Shown: positions 43,399 to 52,799, numbered from the stretch's first letter. The stretch is 64,000 nt of DNA from Arthrobacter sp. zg-Y820 (GCF_030142155.1 NZ_CP126247.1:3668962-3732961), one strand, 5' to 3'. Numbers and translations: made by a program. Notes: generated by a model from the letters alone, not told the origin.

Positions 43399-45060
43399 AT
43401 GGCCGAAAAGAATATTGCTCCCAGCACGGCGCGCTCCAGCGCGGTAATGGCAGCTGGAACCCTGTTATCCCGCGTCCTTGGCCTTGTCCGGACCGCACTC
43501 CTGGCCGTGGCAATTGGCAATGCCGGCTTGGTGTCTGACATTTTCAGCAACGCCAACGTGCTGCCCAACTTCATCTATCTGCTGCTGGCCGGCGGCGTGT
43601 TCAACGCCGTCCTGGTCCCGCAGATCATCAAGGCCAGCAAACGGCCGGACCGCGGCCGGGAGTATGTCTCCTCGATCATGACCCTGAGCCTGGTCGGGCT
43701 GGGCATCCTGACCGTGGCCGCCACCGTCGCGGCACCGTGGATCCTGCCCGTGGTCACCCGGCTGGACGAGTCCCAGCTCCCCCTGGCCACCACGTTTGCC
43801 TACTGGCTGTTTCCGCAGATCTTCTTCTACGGCGCCTACGCCATCATTGGCCAGACGCTCAACGCCAACGGTCGGTTCGGTGCCTACATGTGGGCTCCGG
43901 TGGTCAACAACCTGGTGGCCATTGCCGGCGTGGTCCTGTTCATCACGCTGATGGGAACCGAGGAAGCCAACCAGTTCTCGCCCGAGAACTGGACGTCGTC
44001 CGCCACCTTGATCCTGGCCGGCAGCACGACGCTGGGCATTGTCGCGCAGGCAGCCGTGCTGCTTATTCCGCTGAAGAAGCTGGGGCTGGGCCTGCGTCCC
44101 ACCTTCCGGCTGCGCGGCATCGGCCTGCGGCAGACCGGCAAGGTCGCCAAGTGGACCATCATCACCATGGTGGTGGGCAACGGCGCCTACCTGATTTACA
44201 ACAACGTTGCCACGATCGCCACGGCCGCGCGTCCTGCCTATGCAGCCATGAATCCGCCGCAGATCATTGCCGGCCAGGTGAACCTGGAAACTGCTTCCAT
44301 GTTCTACATGATTCCGCACTCGGTGATCACGCTTTCCCTGGCCACGGTGCTGTTCAACCAGATGTCCCATGCCTTCACCGAAGGCAACCTGGCCCAGGTC
44401 CGCGACACCATCGCCACCGGGCTGCGGACCATTGGAGTGGCCACCGTCTTCTGCTCTGCTGTGCTGGTGGTGCTCGCAGGCCCCATCAGCATGTGGCTCA
44501 GCGGCGGGTCCACTGCCTCGGCCGCCGTCCAGGGACAGGTGCTGGTGCTGCTCTCCGTCAGCGCGCCGTTCCTGAGCGCCACCTTCCTCATGAACCGCGC
44601 TTTCTACGCCGATGAAGACAGCAAAACGCCCATGGTCATGCAGATCATGCTCTCCGTCTTCGGCGTTCTGCTTGCCTTCGGCGCCTCCGTCCTGCCCCCC
44701 AACCGGGTCATCTTCGGCCTGGCCATTGCCTATTCTCTGGGGAACATTGCCGGCGTGCTGGTCAGCCACATTTTCCTCACCCGCAAACTGGGACACTACG
44801 GCGCCGGGGAGGTCTTCGACGTGCATGTCCGCCTGACCGTTGCGGCTCTGGGCTGTGCGGCACTCGGATCCGCGGCACTCGGCATGCTGGGCGGCTACTC
44901 GGCGGACGGCTTCGCCTGGCAGTCGCTGACCGGCTCCCTGGTCACCCTGCTGATCTGCGGCTCACTCATGGCCGTGTCCTACTACTTCATGCTGCGCGCC
45001 CTGAAGGTCAGGGAACTGGATGCTTTCCTCGGCCCCATCCTCGCAAAGGTCCGGCGGTAG
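43399..45060 (+). CDS. murJ: Lipid II flippase MurJ
   Basis: 553 residues with about 14 membrane helices. The start AVMAAGTLLSRVLGLVRTALLAVAIG and LPNFIYLLLAGGVFNAVLVPQI are MviN/MurJ hallmarks. It flips lipid-linked peptidoglycan precursor across the membrane. Mycobacterial MviN carries a C-terminal pseudokinase and ligand-binding domain; here the flippase ends after the membrane part and the equivalent domains are encoded separately next door. Confidence 0.95.
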   Translation: MAEKNIAPSTARSSAVMAAGTLLSRVLGLVRTALLAVAIGNAGLVSDIFSNANVLPNFIYLLLAGGVFNAVLVPQIIKASKRPDRGREYVSSIMTLSLVGLGILTVAATVAAPWILPVVTRLDESQLPLATTFAYWLFPQIFFYGAYAIIGQTLNANGRFGAYMWAPVVNNLVAIAGVVLFITLMGTEEANQFSPENWTSSATLILAGSTTLGIVAQAAVLLIPLKKLGLGLRPTFRLRGIGLRQTGKVAKWTIITMVVGNGAYLIYNNVATIATAARPAYAAMNPPQIIAGQVNLETASMFYMIPHSVITLSLATVLFNQMSHAFTEGNLAQVRDTIATGLRTIGVATVFCSAVLVVLAGPISMWLSGGSTASAAVQGQVLVLLSVSAPFLSATFLMNRAFYADEDSKTPMVMQIMLSVFGVLLAFGASVLPPNRVIFGLAIAYSLGNIAGVLVSHIFLTRKLGHYGAGEVFDVHVRLTVAALGCAALGSAALGMLGGYSADGFAWQSLTGSLVTLLICGSLMAVSYYFMLRALKVRELDAFLGPILAKVRR

Positions 45061-45265
45061 GCGCCCGCTCCAAGCGGTGCAGGTCCCGGCACCCGCAGGG
45101 CGCGGCTTTCGCTTGACAGACAGGCGGGCGCCAACTCCGGGTTTGCCAATCCGCGCAGGTAGCATGGGGGAAGAAGCATGCTTTGGAGTCTCTTCGTTAC
45201 CAGGCAGTGTTGAACCAGCAGTAGTCAAACAAGCGGCAGGCCAGTTCACAGCACTCTGATTATTT

Positions 45266-45298
45266 GCACTACCTTGAATATTTCGCATTACCTTGAAT
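45266..45298. repeat. Pair of 14-bp direct repeats upstream of the pseudokinase-like gene
   Basis: GCACTACCTTGAAT (45266-45279) and GCATTACCTTGAAT (45285-45298), 13 of 14 identical, 19 bp apart (about two helix turns), 32 bp before the start codon. A regulator site is possible. Confidence 0.5.
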
Positions 45299-45329
45299 GC
45301 AGTAATTGCCGTTTCCATGGGAGGAACAC

Positions 45330-46895
45330 GTGCCACAGCCGGTAGACGTAGGCTCAACACTGGGGGGCCGCTACAAAGTGACCGCCCAGGTTTTGTCCTC
45401 AGCGGAGAACGATCTGGTCCTTGACGGCGTGGACCAGGTACTTAACCGTGCCGTGAGCATCCTCCTCGCAGCTCCCGAGAACACCGCACAGGTCAGTGCC
45501 AGCGCCCGTGAGGTTGCCACCGGCGAACGGGCCAGCAACGTGCAGATCCTGGATCTCGGCGTCAGCGATGGCCGCACCTACCTGGTCACCAACAACGCCA
45601 ACGCGGCCGACCTCCTGGACCTGGTGATCGAACGGGACGCTCCGTTCGTCGAACCCTTCTTCACAGACACGCTCGGCTCCGAGATCTTTGGGATGCCCCG
45701 CTCCCGTGAGCCGGAGACCACTGAGGACGACCGGTACGTCGAAGAGCCCGCGGAGCGCGCTCCCCGCAAGCCCCTGATGGCCGGCCGCCCCCTGCCGAGA
45801 CTGCCCAAGTTTGGGCGTGCGGGTGCTGCCGCCGGCGCCGGCGGCGGTGTGCTCTCGGGTGCCGAGGAAGCTGCTGCTGCCCGTGATCTGGAGTTCGGCG
45901 ACGCCGCGGATGCTCCTGCCGAAGCAGCCACCGGAGCGGCGAACATGCCGCCTCCCTCCGCCGCCCGGCCCACCAGCGGCGCGGCGCCGGCCACCGGCCC
46001 GACGCCCAAGGTCTCCCGCTGGACGGAAACCGATTACGCCTCGGAAGCCGACTCCGTCCCCGAGGAGCACCCGGCCGCCGATGAGCCCGCGGCTCCTTCC
46101 GCGACTGCGCGCCAGGCTCCCGGCCGCGGTTCCGAGCGGCTTCCCTCCAATTTCCCGAAGTCCGCCGTTGCAGCGACCGCTGCCGCCGAGGACGATTACG
46201 AGGCCTACGAGGACGATGACGACGACGCGGCCCCCGGCGGACGCCGCACCTGGGGTCGGGTGCTCGTGGGTGCGGTCCTGACGCTGGTCCTGGTTGTCGC
46301 CGTCGTCCTGGCTGTTGGACAGCTGGGCAAGCAGGGCAACGACGCTCCGCAGGCGGCTGATGAGCCCACCGCTGCGGCCAGCGCTCCCGCGGAAGCTCCG
46401 CCGGTAGCCGCACCGGTGCAGACCGCAGCCGCACCCGTGCCGGCAGGCATCAGCCGCCTGGTGCCCGGCAACCCCGCCCTCGATGCGGAAAACGACGGGG
46501 CGCTGCCGCAGATCCTCGACGGCAACCCGGCCACCTACTGGTCCAGCTATGTCTACGCCAACGACACCTTCGGCGGCTTGGCACCCAACCTCGCCCTCGT
46601 CGTCGAACTGGAAGAGGAATCGGCGATCAACAAGATCGACATCAGCCAGCTCAACGGAACCGGCGGCAGCTTCTCCGTGCTGCTGAATGATTCCCCGAGC
46701 CTGGAGGGTGCCTCCTCCGTGGCCGAGAGCGGCTTCACCGGTCCGACCACCAGCATCCAGGTGCCCAAGGTGGAAGGTGAAGCGGCTACGGCCAAGTATG
46801 TAATCGTGAACTTCACCCAGTTGCCGCGCCTGAGCGGTGGCCTCCAGGCCACTTATCCGTGGGGCCTGCGCATCGCGGAAATCGGCGTCTCCTAG
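45330..46895 (+). CDS. Membrane protein with degenerate kinase-like and discoidin-like domains (MviN companion)
   Basis: 521 residues from GTG 45330 with GGGAGGAACAC upstream. Residues 1-100 resemble a protein-kinase N-lobe (GSTLGGRYKVTAQVLSS) without catalytic motifs. A long disordered Ala/Pro/acidic region precedes one membrane segment near 315-338 (VLVGAVLTLVLVVAVVLAVG). The outside C-terminus has an F5/8-type pattern (ILDGNPATYWSSYVYANDTFGG...). In M. tuberculosis the same parts are fused to MviN (Rv3910). It probably works with MurJ and phosphorylated partners in envelope growth. Confidence 0.75.
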   Translation: MPQPVDVGSTLGGRYKVTAQVLSSAENDLVLDGVDQVLNRAVSILLAAPENTAQVSASAREVATGERASNVQILDLGVSDGRTYLVTNNANAADLLDLVIERDAPFVEPFFTDTLGSEIFGMPRSREPETTEDDRYVEEPAERAPRKPLMAGRPLPRLPKFGRAGAAAGAGGGVLSGAEEAAAARDLEFGDAADAPAEAATGAANMPPPSAARPTSGAAPATGPTPKVSRWTETDYASEADSVPEEHPAADEPAAPSATARQAPGRGSERLPSNFPKSAVAATAAAEDDYEAYEDDDDDAAPGGRRTWGRVLVGAVLTLVLVVAVVLAVGQLGKQGNDAPQAADEPTAAASAPAEAPPVAAPVQTAAAPVPAGISRLVPGNPALDAENDGALPQILDGNPATYWSSYVYANDTFGGLAPNLALVVELEEESAINKIDISQLNGTGGSFSVLLNDSPSLEGASSVAESGFTGPTTSIQVPKVEGEAATAKYVIVNFTQLPRLSGGLQATYPWGLRIAEIGVS

Positions 46896-47152
46896 CATTG
46901 GAGCCCGCACCGGACCCGGCATCCGCCGGGTTCGGTGCCGCATCCGCCTGGATCGGTGCAGCGGGATCGGCCCCGACGGCCCCGTACCGGGCCGCTGCCG
47001 TGTCCGGTAACGCGCAGCCCGGAATAAGCTTGAGGCTGTAACGGTTGTGCCCAGTGGTCCCGGAGTAAGCAAACGGCATCCCGGTTCACTCGGATTCACC
47101 AGCATCACTGCCGGAACGCAAGAGTTTTCAACAGGAAGAGGAACACCTAACC

Positions 47153-48178
47153 GTGAGCATCGAAACCCCCGCAGCCGCCGACGGCGTCCGCGACGTCATT
47201 ATTGTCGGTTCCGGTCCGTCCGGTTACACAGCGGCTGTCTACACCGCCCGTGCCAACCTCAAGCCGCTGCTGATCGCCAGCTCAGTCACCGCCGGCGGCG
47301 AGCTGATGAACACCACCGACGTGGAGAACTTCCCCGGCTTCCCGGAAGGCGTCATGGGGCCGGATCTCATGGCCCAGTTCGAAAAGCAGGCTGCCCGTTT
47401 CGGCACCGAGATCCTCTTCGAGGACGTCACCAGCGTTGAGCTCGACGGCGACATCAAGAAGGTGACCATCGGCACCGGTGAAACCTTCCTGGCGCGTGCG
47501 GTCATCATCTCGACGGGCTCCGCCTACCGGGAGCTGGGCCTCGAGGACGAAAAGCGCCTCTCCGGCCGCGGCGTCAGCTGGTGCGCCACCTGCGACGGCT
47601 TCTTCTTCAAAGGCCAGGACATCGCGGTCATTGGCGGCGGCGATTCGGCCCTCGAAGAGGCCCTGTTCCTCACCAAGTTCGCTTCCACCGTCACTGTGGT
47701 TCACCGCCGCAGCACCCTGCGGGCCTCCAAGATCATGCAGGACCGTGCCCTGTCCCACGACAAGATCCGTTTCGTCTGGGACTCCGAAGTTGCGGGCATT
47801 CACGGCGAGGACAAGGTCACCGGCCTGCGCCTGCGCAACACCGTCGACGGCACCGAGTCCGACCTCCCCGTCACCGGCGTCTTTGTCGCCATCGGCAACG
47901 ATCCGCGCACGGACCTCGTCAAGGACCAGCTGGAGCTGACCAGCGAAGGCACCATCGCGGTTGCCGGCCGCACCTCCAAGACCTCGCTGCCCGGCGTGTT
48001 CGCTGCCGGCGACGTCATCGACCCCACCTACCGCCAGGCGATCACAGCCTCGGGTTCCGGCTGTGTGGCCGCAATCGACGTCGAGCACTATCTTGCCGAT
48101 CTGGGCGACGCCGCCCAGACCGCCGCCGAGGTTCCGACGCCGCCGGCCGAAGCCGTATCCGAACACTCCGCCCTTTAA
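47153..48178 (+). CDS. trxB: Thioredoxin-disulfide reductase
   Basis: 341 residues from GTG 47153. FAD motif VGSGPSGYTAAVYTARA near 17, active-site CATC near 142 (WCATCDGFFF), NADPH motif GGGDSALEEALFL and the C-terminal GVFAAGDVIDPTYRQA. It reduces thioredoxin with NADPH. Directly followed by trxA at 25 bp, as in relatives. Slightly longer than average through a 20-residue C-terminal Pro/Ala tail. Confidence 0.96.
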   Translation: MSIETPAAADGVRDVIIVGSGPSGYTAAVYTARANLKPLLIASSVTAGGELMNTTDVENFPGFPEGVMGPDLMAQFEKQAARFGTEILFEDVTSVELDGDIKKVTIGTGETFLARAVIISTGSAYRELGLEDEKRLSGRGVSWCATCDGFFFKGQDIAVIGGGDSALEEALFLTKFASTVTVVHRRSTLRASKIMQDRALSHDKIRFVWDSEVAGIHGEDKVTGLRLRNTVDGTESDLPVTGVFVAIGNDPRTDLVKDQLELTSEGTIAVAGRTSKTSLPGVFAAGDVIDPTYRQAITASGSGCVAAIDVEHYLADLGDAAQTAAEVPTPPAEAVSEHSAL

Positions 48179-48203
48179 GTTCAGAACCTGTTAGGAGCAA
48201 CAC

Positions 48204-48530
48204 ATGAGCAACGCAAAAGATGTAACCGACGCTTCCTTCGGAGCCGATGTCCTCACTGCCGACAAGCCTGTCATTGTCGACTTCTGGGCGGAATGGTGCG
48301 GCCCCTGCCGCATGCTCTCCCCCATCCTCGATGACATTGCCGCGCAGTATGCCGACAAGGTCGACGTCGTGAAGGTGAACGTGGACGACAACCCCGCCAT
48401 CGCGGCCAAGTACGGCATCACGTCCATTCCGGCCGTATACGTCTTCCAGGGCGGCGAGGTGGCTGCCACGTCCATCGGCGCCAAGCCCAAGCAGGTCCTG
48501 GAACAGGAATTTGCGGCGTTCCTGAAGTAA
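48204..48530 (+). CDS. trxA: Thioredoxin
   Basis: 108 residues with the active site FWAEWCGPCRMLSP near 32 and the cis-Pro loop GITSIPAVYVFQGG. Normal thioredoxin length. Ribosome site TTAGGAG upstream. Second gene of trxB-trxA-cwlM. Confidence 0.97.
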   Translation: MSNAKDVTDASFGADVLTADKPVIVDFWAEWCGPCRMLSPILDDIAAQYADKVDVVKVNVDDNPAIAAKYGITSIPAVYVFQGGEVAATSIGAKPKQVLEQEFAAFLK

Positions 48531-48541
48531 AGACACAGACC

Positions 48542-49738
48542 ATGCACTCGGCAGGAGAATCCCTGCGGAGAATGGATGCCGGCCGGCACGTTGTGGCGCT
48601 TCGAGAAGCGTTGCTGCGTGCCGGCATCTCCATGTCCTATCTGGCTCCGGACTCCGTTAACGACCCCACCCTTTTCGATGACCACGTAGACGCTGCGGTC
48701 CGCTCCTTCCAGCAGAGCCGCGGTCTCATAGTCGACGGCGTTGCCGGCCGGGACACCCAGCGCGCACTGGCCGAAGCGCAGTTCCGGTTCGGTGACCGCA
48801 CGCTGGCCTTTGTTGAAGGCGAATCTCCGGCGCGCGGCGACGACGTCGCTGAACTTCAGCGGCACCTCTCGCACCTGGGCTTTTACTACGGCCACATCGA
48901 CGGCGAATTCAGTTTGCGGACACGCTACGCCGTGGCCGAACTGCAGCAGAACCTGGGCATTCCCGGCAGCGGTGTCTGCGATGAAGCCACCATGCGCGCC
49001 ATGGCCCGGGTGAACCGCGCCATCACTCCGAGCCAGGCCTTCGCGCTGCGGGACTACGAGCGGCTGGACCGCTCCACCGCGGCTCTGCGCGGCCGTATGA
49101 TCGCCCTCAGTACCGGAGCGTCGGAGCTGGCCTCCCCGCACGCCGTCGAACGCCTCACCTCCCAGCCGCTGACCGAGGCCCTGGTGGCGGCGGACATCGG
49201 CCGCCGCGTGGAACGGATCCTGCGGGAATTCGGTGCCGGGGTGGTGTGGCGGTCCTCCACATTTTCAGCATTGAAGGTCACCGGCACGAGCGTGCCCAGC
49301 CTCAATCTGGACCTTCACTGTGACTGGCTGGACCAGGAAGCCGCATCCGGCATCGCCGCCTTTTACTGGGGCCTGCCGGGGACCGGAGAGGCGCGCTCCC
49401 CCATCGGGCACCGCGCGGCCATTCTCCTGATGAAGGAGCTGGCGGCGCGTACCGGCATGGACAGCCTGGGCGTCCACGGCCGGACCTGGGACACCCTGAA
49501 GCTCTCCGGAATCCCCTCGGTCGGTTTGGACCTGGGCTACCTGAGCAACCGCGGCGACGCGGAACGGCTTGCCGATCCGGTGTTCCGCCAGACGGTGGCG
49601 GACTCCATCGTGATCGGCATCCAACGCCTCTACCTGCTGGAAGAAGAAGACCAGCCCACCGGAACGCTGGCCCTGGACGACGTCTTCCGGTTCAACCCCA
49701 TGGAGGAGTCCGGGGAACGGCGCGTAGCCGGCCTCTAG
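48542..49738 (+). CDS. cwlM: N-acetylmuramoyl-L-alanine amidase-like protein (CwlM type)
   Basis: 398 residues, 11 bp after trxA. Two PG_binding_1-like domains (residues about 12-75 and 95-155) precede an Amidase_3 domain (about 180-380) with NLDLHCDWLDQE, GHRAAILLMKEL and a late LDLGYLSNRGDAERLADPVFR. It corresponds to mycobacterial cwlM (Rv3915, 406 residues). CwlM is cytosolic in mycobacteria and, when phosphorylated, stimulates MurA. No signal peptide is seen here either. Confidence 0.88.
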   Translation: MHSAGESLRRMDAGRHVVALREALLRAGISMSYLAPDSVNDPTLFDDHVDAAVRSFQQSRGLIVDGVAGRDTQRALAEAQFRFGDRTLAFVEGESPARGDDVAELQRHLSHLGFYYGHIDGEFSLRTRYAVAELQQNLGIPGSGVCDEATMRAMARVNRAITPSQAFALRDYERLDRSTAALRGRMIALSTGASELASPHAVERLTSQPLTEALVAADIGRRVERILREFGAGVVWRSSTFSALKVTGTSVPSLNLDLHCDWLDQEAASGIAAFYWGLPGTGEARSPIGHRAAILLMKELAARTGMDSLGVHGRTWDTLKLSGIPSVGLDLGYLSNRGDAERLADPVFRQTVADSIVIGIQRLYLLEEEDQPTGTLALDDVFRFNPMEESGERRVAGL

Positions 49739-49753
49739 GCATGTCACAAACAA

Positions 49754-49791
49754 CGACGGCGGCACTCCCGGCAACGGGGGTGCCGCCGTCG
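49754..49791 (+). terminator. Terminator after cwlM
   Basis: CGACGGCGGCAC pairs with GTGCCGCCGTCG, with inner CCC/GGG pairs, 15 bp after the stop of cwlM. No T-run. Confidence 0.6.
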
Positions 49792-49968
49792 CGTGGAATC
49801 CCTAGTTCAACGGACAAGGAGCCCGGTGGCCGCCACCTTTGCGGTCACAACCACCGGGGGTTGTGTGACTACCTCCTTGCACGTCGTTTGACGCGTTGAG
49901 AGCTCCGAAGATCCGTCGTGCGCGATACGTTTCACGCCGTTGGCTGCTCGCCAGGACGTGAACGCCGG

Positions 49969-50724
49969 TCAGTCACGCACTCCAACGGCGGCGTCGTGCA
50001 GGACGAAGGTTGCAAACCCCAGCTCGCGTCGTGCGCCGCTCAGCCAGGCGTCGCGATTCTCACGTGCAGCGGCGAATGCCTGGTCACGATCCTCGGTCGT
50101 CGAGGCCTCCCGCACGGCCCAGTCGACGAGCGACCCGGTCCAGCTGAACTGGTAGTCGTCCCACTCGGCCAACGTGCTGACGTGCCCGTACGACGGCTCG
50201 AACCCGTGCTCATGGAAGGCTCGCACCAGGCCGGCGAGGTCGGGATAGGCGTCGGCCGAAACCTCGAGCGCGGCCAGGGCAGAAGCCGACGGGGCGCCCT
50301 CCCAGATGCTGTCGCCGATCAGCGCTTGGCCACCGGGGCGCAGATGCCGCCGGACAGCGCCCAGCATGTCCTCCAGCCGGCCGAAGGCGTGGCTCGCACC
50401 GACGCACAGCACCACGTCGAAGACCCCGTCGTTCCAGGTGGCGGCATCCGTCTCGATCCAGCGCACCCGGTCGCTCAGTTTCCGCTCGTCGGCACGCCGG
50501 GCGGCAGAGGCTGGGACCATTTGGTCGATCCCTACGCCAGTGATTCCGGGGTGGGTGAGTAGCAGCTCCTGCAGCCACTCGCCCTCGCCGCACCCGAGGT
50601 CAACGGCGCGGGCGCCGTCGCTTGGGCTCAGCCAGCCGACCAGTTCGCGCAGCCGATCGGGCGCCACCGGCGCCGCGATTGGATGGCGCTGGTGGGCAAT
50701 GTCGAAGATCTCGGAGCGCTCCAT
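49969..50724 (-). CDS. Class I SAM-dependent methyltransferase
   Basis: 251 residues with motif I VDLGCGEGEWLQ near 42, an acidic motif II (GIDQMV) and a motif IV-like DVVLCVGASHAF. It resembles small-molecule methyltransferases; substrate unknown. First gene of the accessory island between cwlM and parB, on the opposite strand to cwlM, alone. Confidence 0.8.
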   Translation of the reverse strand: MERSEIFDIAHQRHPIAAPVAPDRLRELVGWLSPSDGARAVDLGCGEGEWLQELLLTHPGITGVGIDQMVPASAARRADERKLSDRVRWIETDAATWNDGVFDVVLCVGASHAFGRLEDMLGAVRRHLRPGGQALIGDSIWEGAPSASALAALEVSADAYPDLAGLVRAFHEHGFEPSYGHVSTLAEWDDYQFSWTGSLVDWAVREASTTEDRDQAFAAARENRDAWLSGARRELGFATFVLHDAAVGVRD

Positions 50725-51128
50725 CGCAGCGACGCTACAGGATTCAGCCGACGCCGAGGCTGAGACACCCCGGCGTGAGGCGCGCGGTTCCGCCCTCGGC
50801 GTCGAGCTGGTCGGCGTGGGTCTGGACGGACGCCGTGGTGGCCTGCTTTTTGGGTTGTTTTGTCAACCGAGTGGTTCCCTTTCAAAGACGGGTATGTGGG
50901 TCCGGTGACACCGTCTCTGCTCGAGACCTAGGGTTTCGAGCAGCTGGAGCCTCCGGTCCAGTCTCTTGGTTCTCGGGGTTTCCATGCTGCTATCGCCGTC
51001 GTTCCGTGCCCAAAAGGCCGGCTCCCTCGCTGCCGCCGCCATGGCCGCAGCCCTGGTCCTGGGTGTGGCCACCCCAGTCCAGGCCACCCCAGGAATCACG
51101 GTGAGTATATAGGCGGATAGGAGTTCCA
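50725..51128. other. Degenerate stretch in accessory island
   Basis: About 400 bp between the methyltransferase and the first cassette gene, with only a signal-peptide stub (50984-51112) as a coding signal. Confidence 0.5.
50984..51112 (+). pseudogene. Orphan signal-peptide stub
   Basis: 42 codons from ATG 50984 to TAG 51110-51112. They encode a typical Sec signal (basic start SFRAQKAG, Ala/Leu/Val core, cleavage-like PVQATP) followed by only about nine residues. It looks like the 5' end of a secreted-protein gene cut off by recombination; a very short secreted peptide is less likely. Confidence 0.45.
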
Positions 51129-51665
51129 ATGAGCACAAAATGGCCTTACCTGCTCTTGACCCTGATGACTTTGATTCTTCTGGCAGCTGGCATCTTTATC
51201 GGATGGAATCATTGGATAACCGTAGTGATAGTCGCGGTTCCCGTCGGCTTCATGATCTCCACGTACAGATCATCAAACCGCCAGCAAATCGCTCGGACCA
51301 ATAACTCTGAAATTAGCTCCACGGGAGCAGTATCAGAGGGGCAAGTCCGGCTCGATACTCCGATTGGCTCTGTGCCAGCGGTTGTAGAGAGTGCCGTAGC
51401 TGGAATGCGCCGGTTCAAACTACGGAGCCTCTCCGCGGACGGAGCGGAAATCAGGGTATCAATAACCTTCAAGACTTGGGGTGAAACCATCACCCTAAAG
51501 TTCGAAGATGCAGGTTCCAACATGTCCCGCATAACTGCCACCTGCCGTCCCTTAATGAAATCAACGGCGGTTGACTACGGTCAGGGCAGGCAAGACATTC
51601 GTGAACTCTTCCAGGCATGTCAAGACCAGCGGGGATTAAGCAACACATCAAGGAGCAATCCATAG
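51129..51665 (+). CDS. Hypothetical membrane-anchored protein (cassette gene 1)
   Basis: 178 residues from ATG 51129 with ATAGGAG upstream. Two membrane segments (residues 6-24 and 29-45), then a soluble domain (75-170) with alternating beta segments, including RVSITFKTWGETITLKFEDAG and a terminal helix. Codon use is less GC-biased than neighbours, suggesting transfer. Unrecognised. Its soluble part resembles that of gene 3 of the cassette in length and strand order. Confidence 0.65.
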   Translation: MSTKWPYLLLTLMTLILLAAGIFIGWNHWITVVIVAVPVGFMISTYRSSNRQQIARTNNSEISSTGAVSEGQVRLDTPIGSVPAVVESAVAGMRRFKLRSLSADGAEIRVSITFKTWGETITLKFEDAGSNMSRITATCRPLMKSTAVDYGQGRQDIRELFQACQDQRGLSNTSRSNP

Positions 51666-51777
51666 GAGGTAGTTGCACAGCCGCCTCGGCGGCGCTCACC
51701 GGCCTCAGTGGGCGCCACTTGCTTTGGGAGAGAATTCCGACATTCATGTCCGGCAGTTCCGAATAGGCTTTGGTTCC

Positions 51778-52227
51778 ATGAGACTCGAAACTAGGGGAAA
51801 ACGCATCCTGGAGATGAGGACGCGGCGTGGCCGGGTACTGGTGTTCGTTGTTCTGCCCCTGGTACTGGGGCTGCTCACGGCGGTCACCGGCTCCCTTCAA
51901 CCTATTTTCACGTTGACCATGTTGTTTCTCATGGCACCCTTCCTTCTCCAGCACAGCGGCAGGAGGTTTGATCCGCGAACCGTTGTGCCAGCAACGGGTA
52001 CCACCCGGCAGGACCGGGTGGCGGGATGGTGGAACCGATGCCGCAGGTTCGGGTTCTACGCATCGCTTTCCGTGCTGTTGATGTGGGCTCTCGCCTTCAC
52101 CCGATCAGCACTAACCGACACCTGGGGCGGTGGTGACCTTCTGCTGGCCATCGCGCTGGTCATCCCACTCGTGGTGATCTTCCGCCGGCCGCCCCGAACT
52201 CTCTCCAGTACCGCGGAAGCGAGATGA
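51778..52227 (+). CDS. Hypothetical membrane protein (cassette gene 2)
   Basis: 149 residues if started at ATG 51778 (TAGGCT eight bases upstream could give a leaderless mRNA); ATG 51814 is an alternative. Four hydrophobic segments (VLVFVVLPLVLGLLTAV, IFTLTMLFLMAPFLL, FYASLSVLLMWALAF, DLLLAIALVIPLVVIF). Ends in an ATGA overlap with gene 3. Not recognised. Confidence 0.6.
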   Translation: MRLETRGKRILEMRTRRGRVLVFVVLPLVLGLLTAVTGSLQPIFTLTMLFLMAPFLLQHSGRRFDPRTVVPATGTTRQDRVAGWWNRCRRFGFYASLSVLLMWALAFTRSALTDTWGGGDLLLAIALVIPLVVIFRRPPRTLSSTAEAR

Positions 52228-52799
52228 CTGGAAGCATCCACGCAATCTCCCGTCCCAACCACGGCCAGGAGGCCGAGGACGGCAATTTCCAATTGATGTT
52301 GTCAACCGGATCGGTTGAAACGGCCTGGCTCAATGGCCGCGCCAGCAGGTCATCGAGCCGGCTCACGCTTATATTCATTTGGGTGAACCCCTCACCGCCG
52401 CATTTAGCGAAAGAAGAGTCCTCTTTGGAAATCATTTACGAATCAAAGGAGACCTTCACTCTTCTTGAACCGGTTCCAGCGGCAGTGACCGCCCTCGAGT
52501 CAAACTTGAGGAATGCGGGCTACCGACCGCAATCGCGAGGCGACTCGGTAACAGTAGCTACGGGTTCCGATTTGCTGACCAGACTTTGGGGGATGCTCCT
52601 GCCGTGGGGCCGCAAGAGCGTTCCGGTCGGCATGACTGTTTCCTTCACGTCCGGACCCATGGGCACGGTTGCGTCAGTGCACGCTTATGACAGGCTTGGC
52701 TGGTACGTCGACGCTAAAACCAACTCAGTCCTCAAAGAAGAAGTAATGCAGAGAATCGATGCCCTGATAGAAGTGGCTCGAAGATCATTGCAGCGATAA
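52224..52799 (+). CDS. Hypothetical protein (cassette gene 3)
   Basis: 191 residues if started at the ATGA-coupled ATG 52224. A TTG at 52425 with AAGAAGAG upstream would give 124 residues covering the compact part, EIIYESKETFTLLEPVPAAV to the terminal helix. No membrane segment is certain. Its beta-rich domain and terminal helix resemble gene 1 of the cassette, so the two may be distant paralogues. Unrecognised. Confidence 0.55.
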   Translation: MTGSIHAISRPNHGQEAEDGNFQLMLSTGSVETAWLNGRASRSSSRLTLIFIWVNPSPPHLAKEESSLEIIYESKETFTLLEPVPAAVTALESNLRNAGYRPQSRGDSVTVATGSDLLTRLWGMLLPWGRKSVPVGMTVSFTSGPMGTVASVHAYDRLGWYVDAKTNSVLKEEVMQRIDALIEVARRSLQR

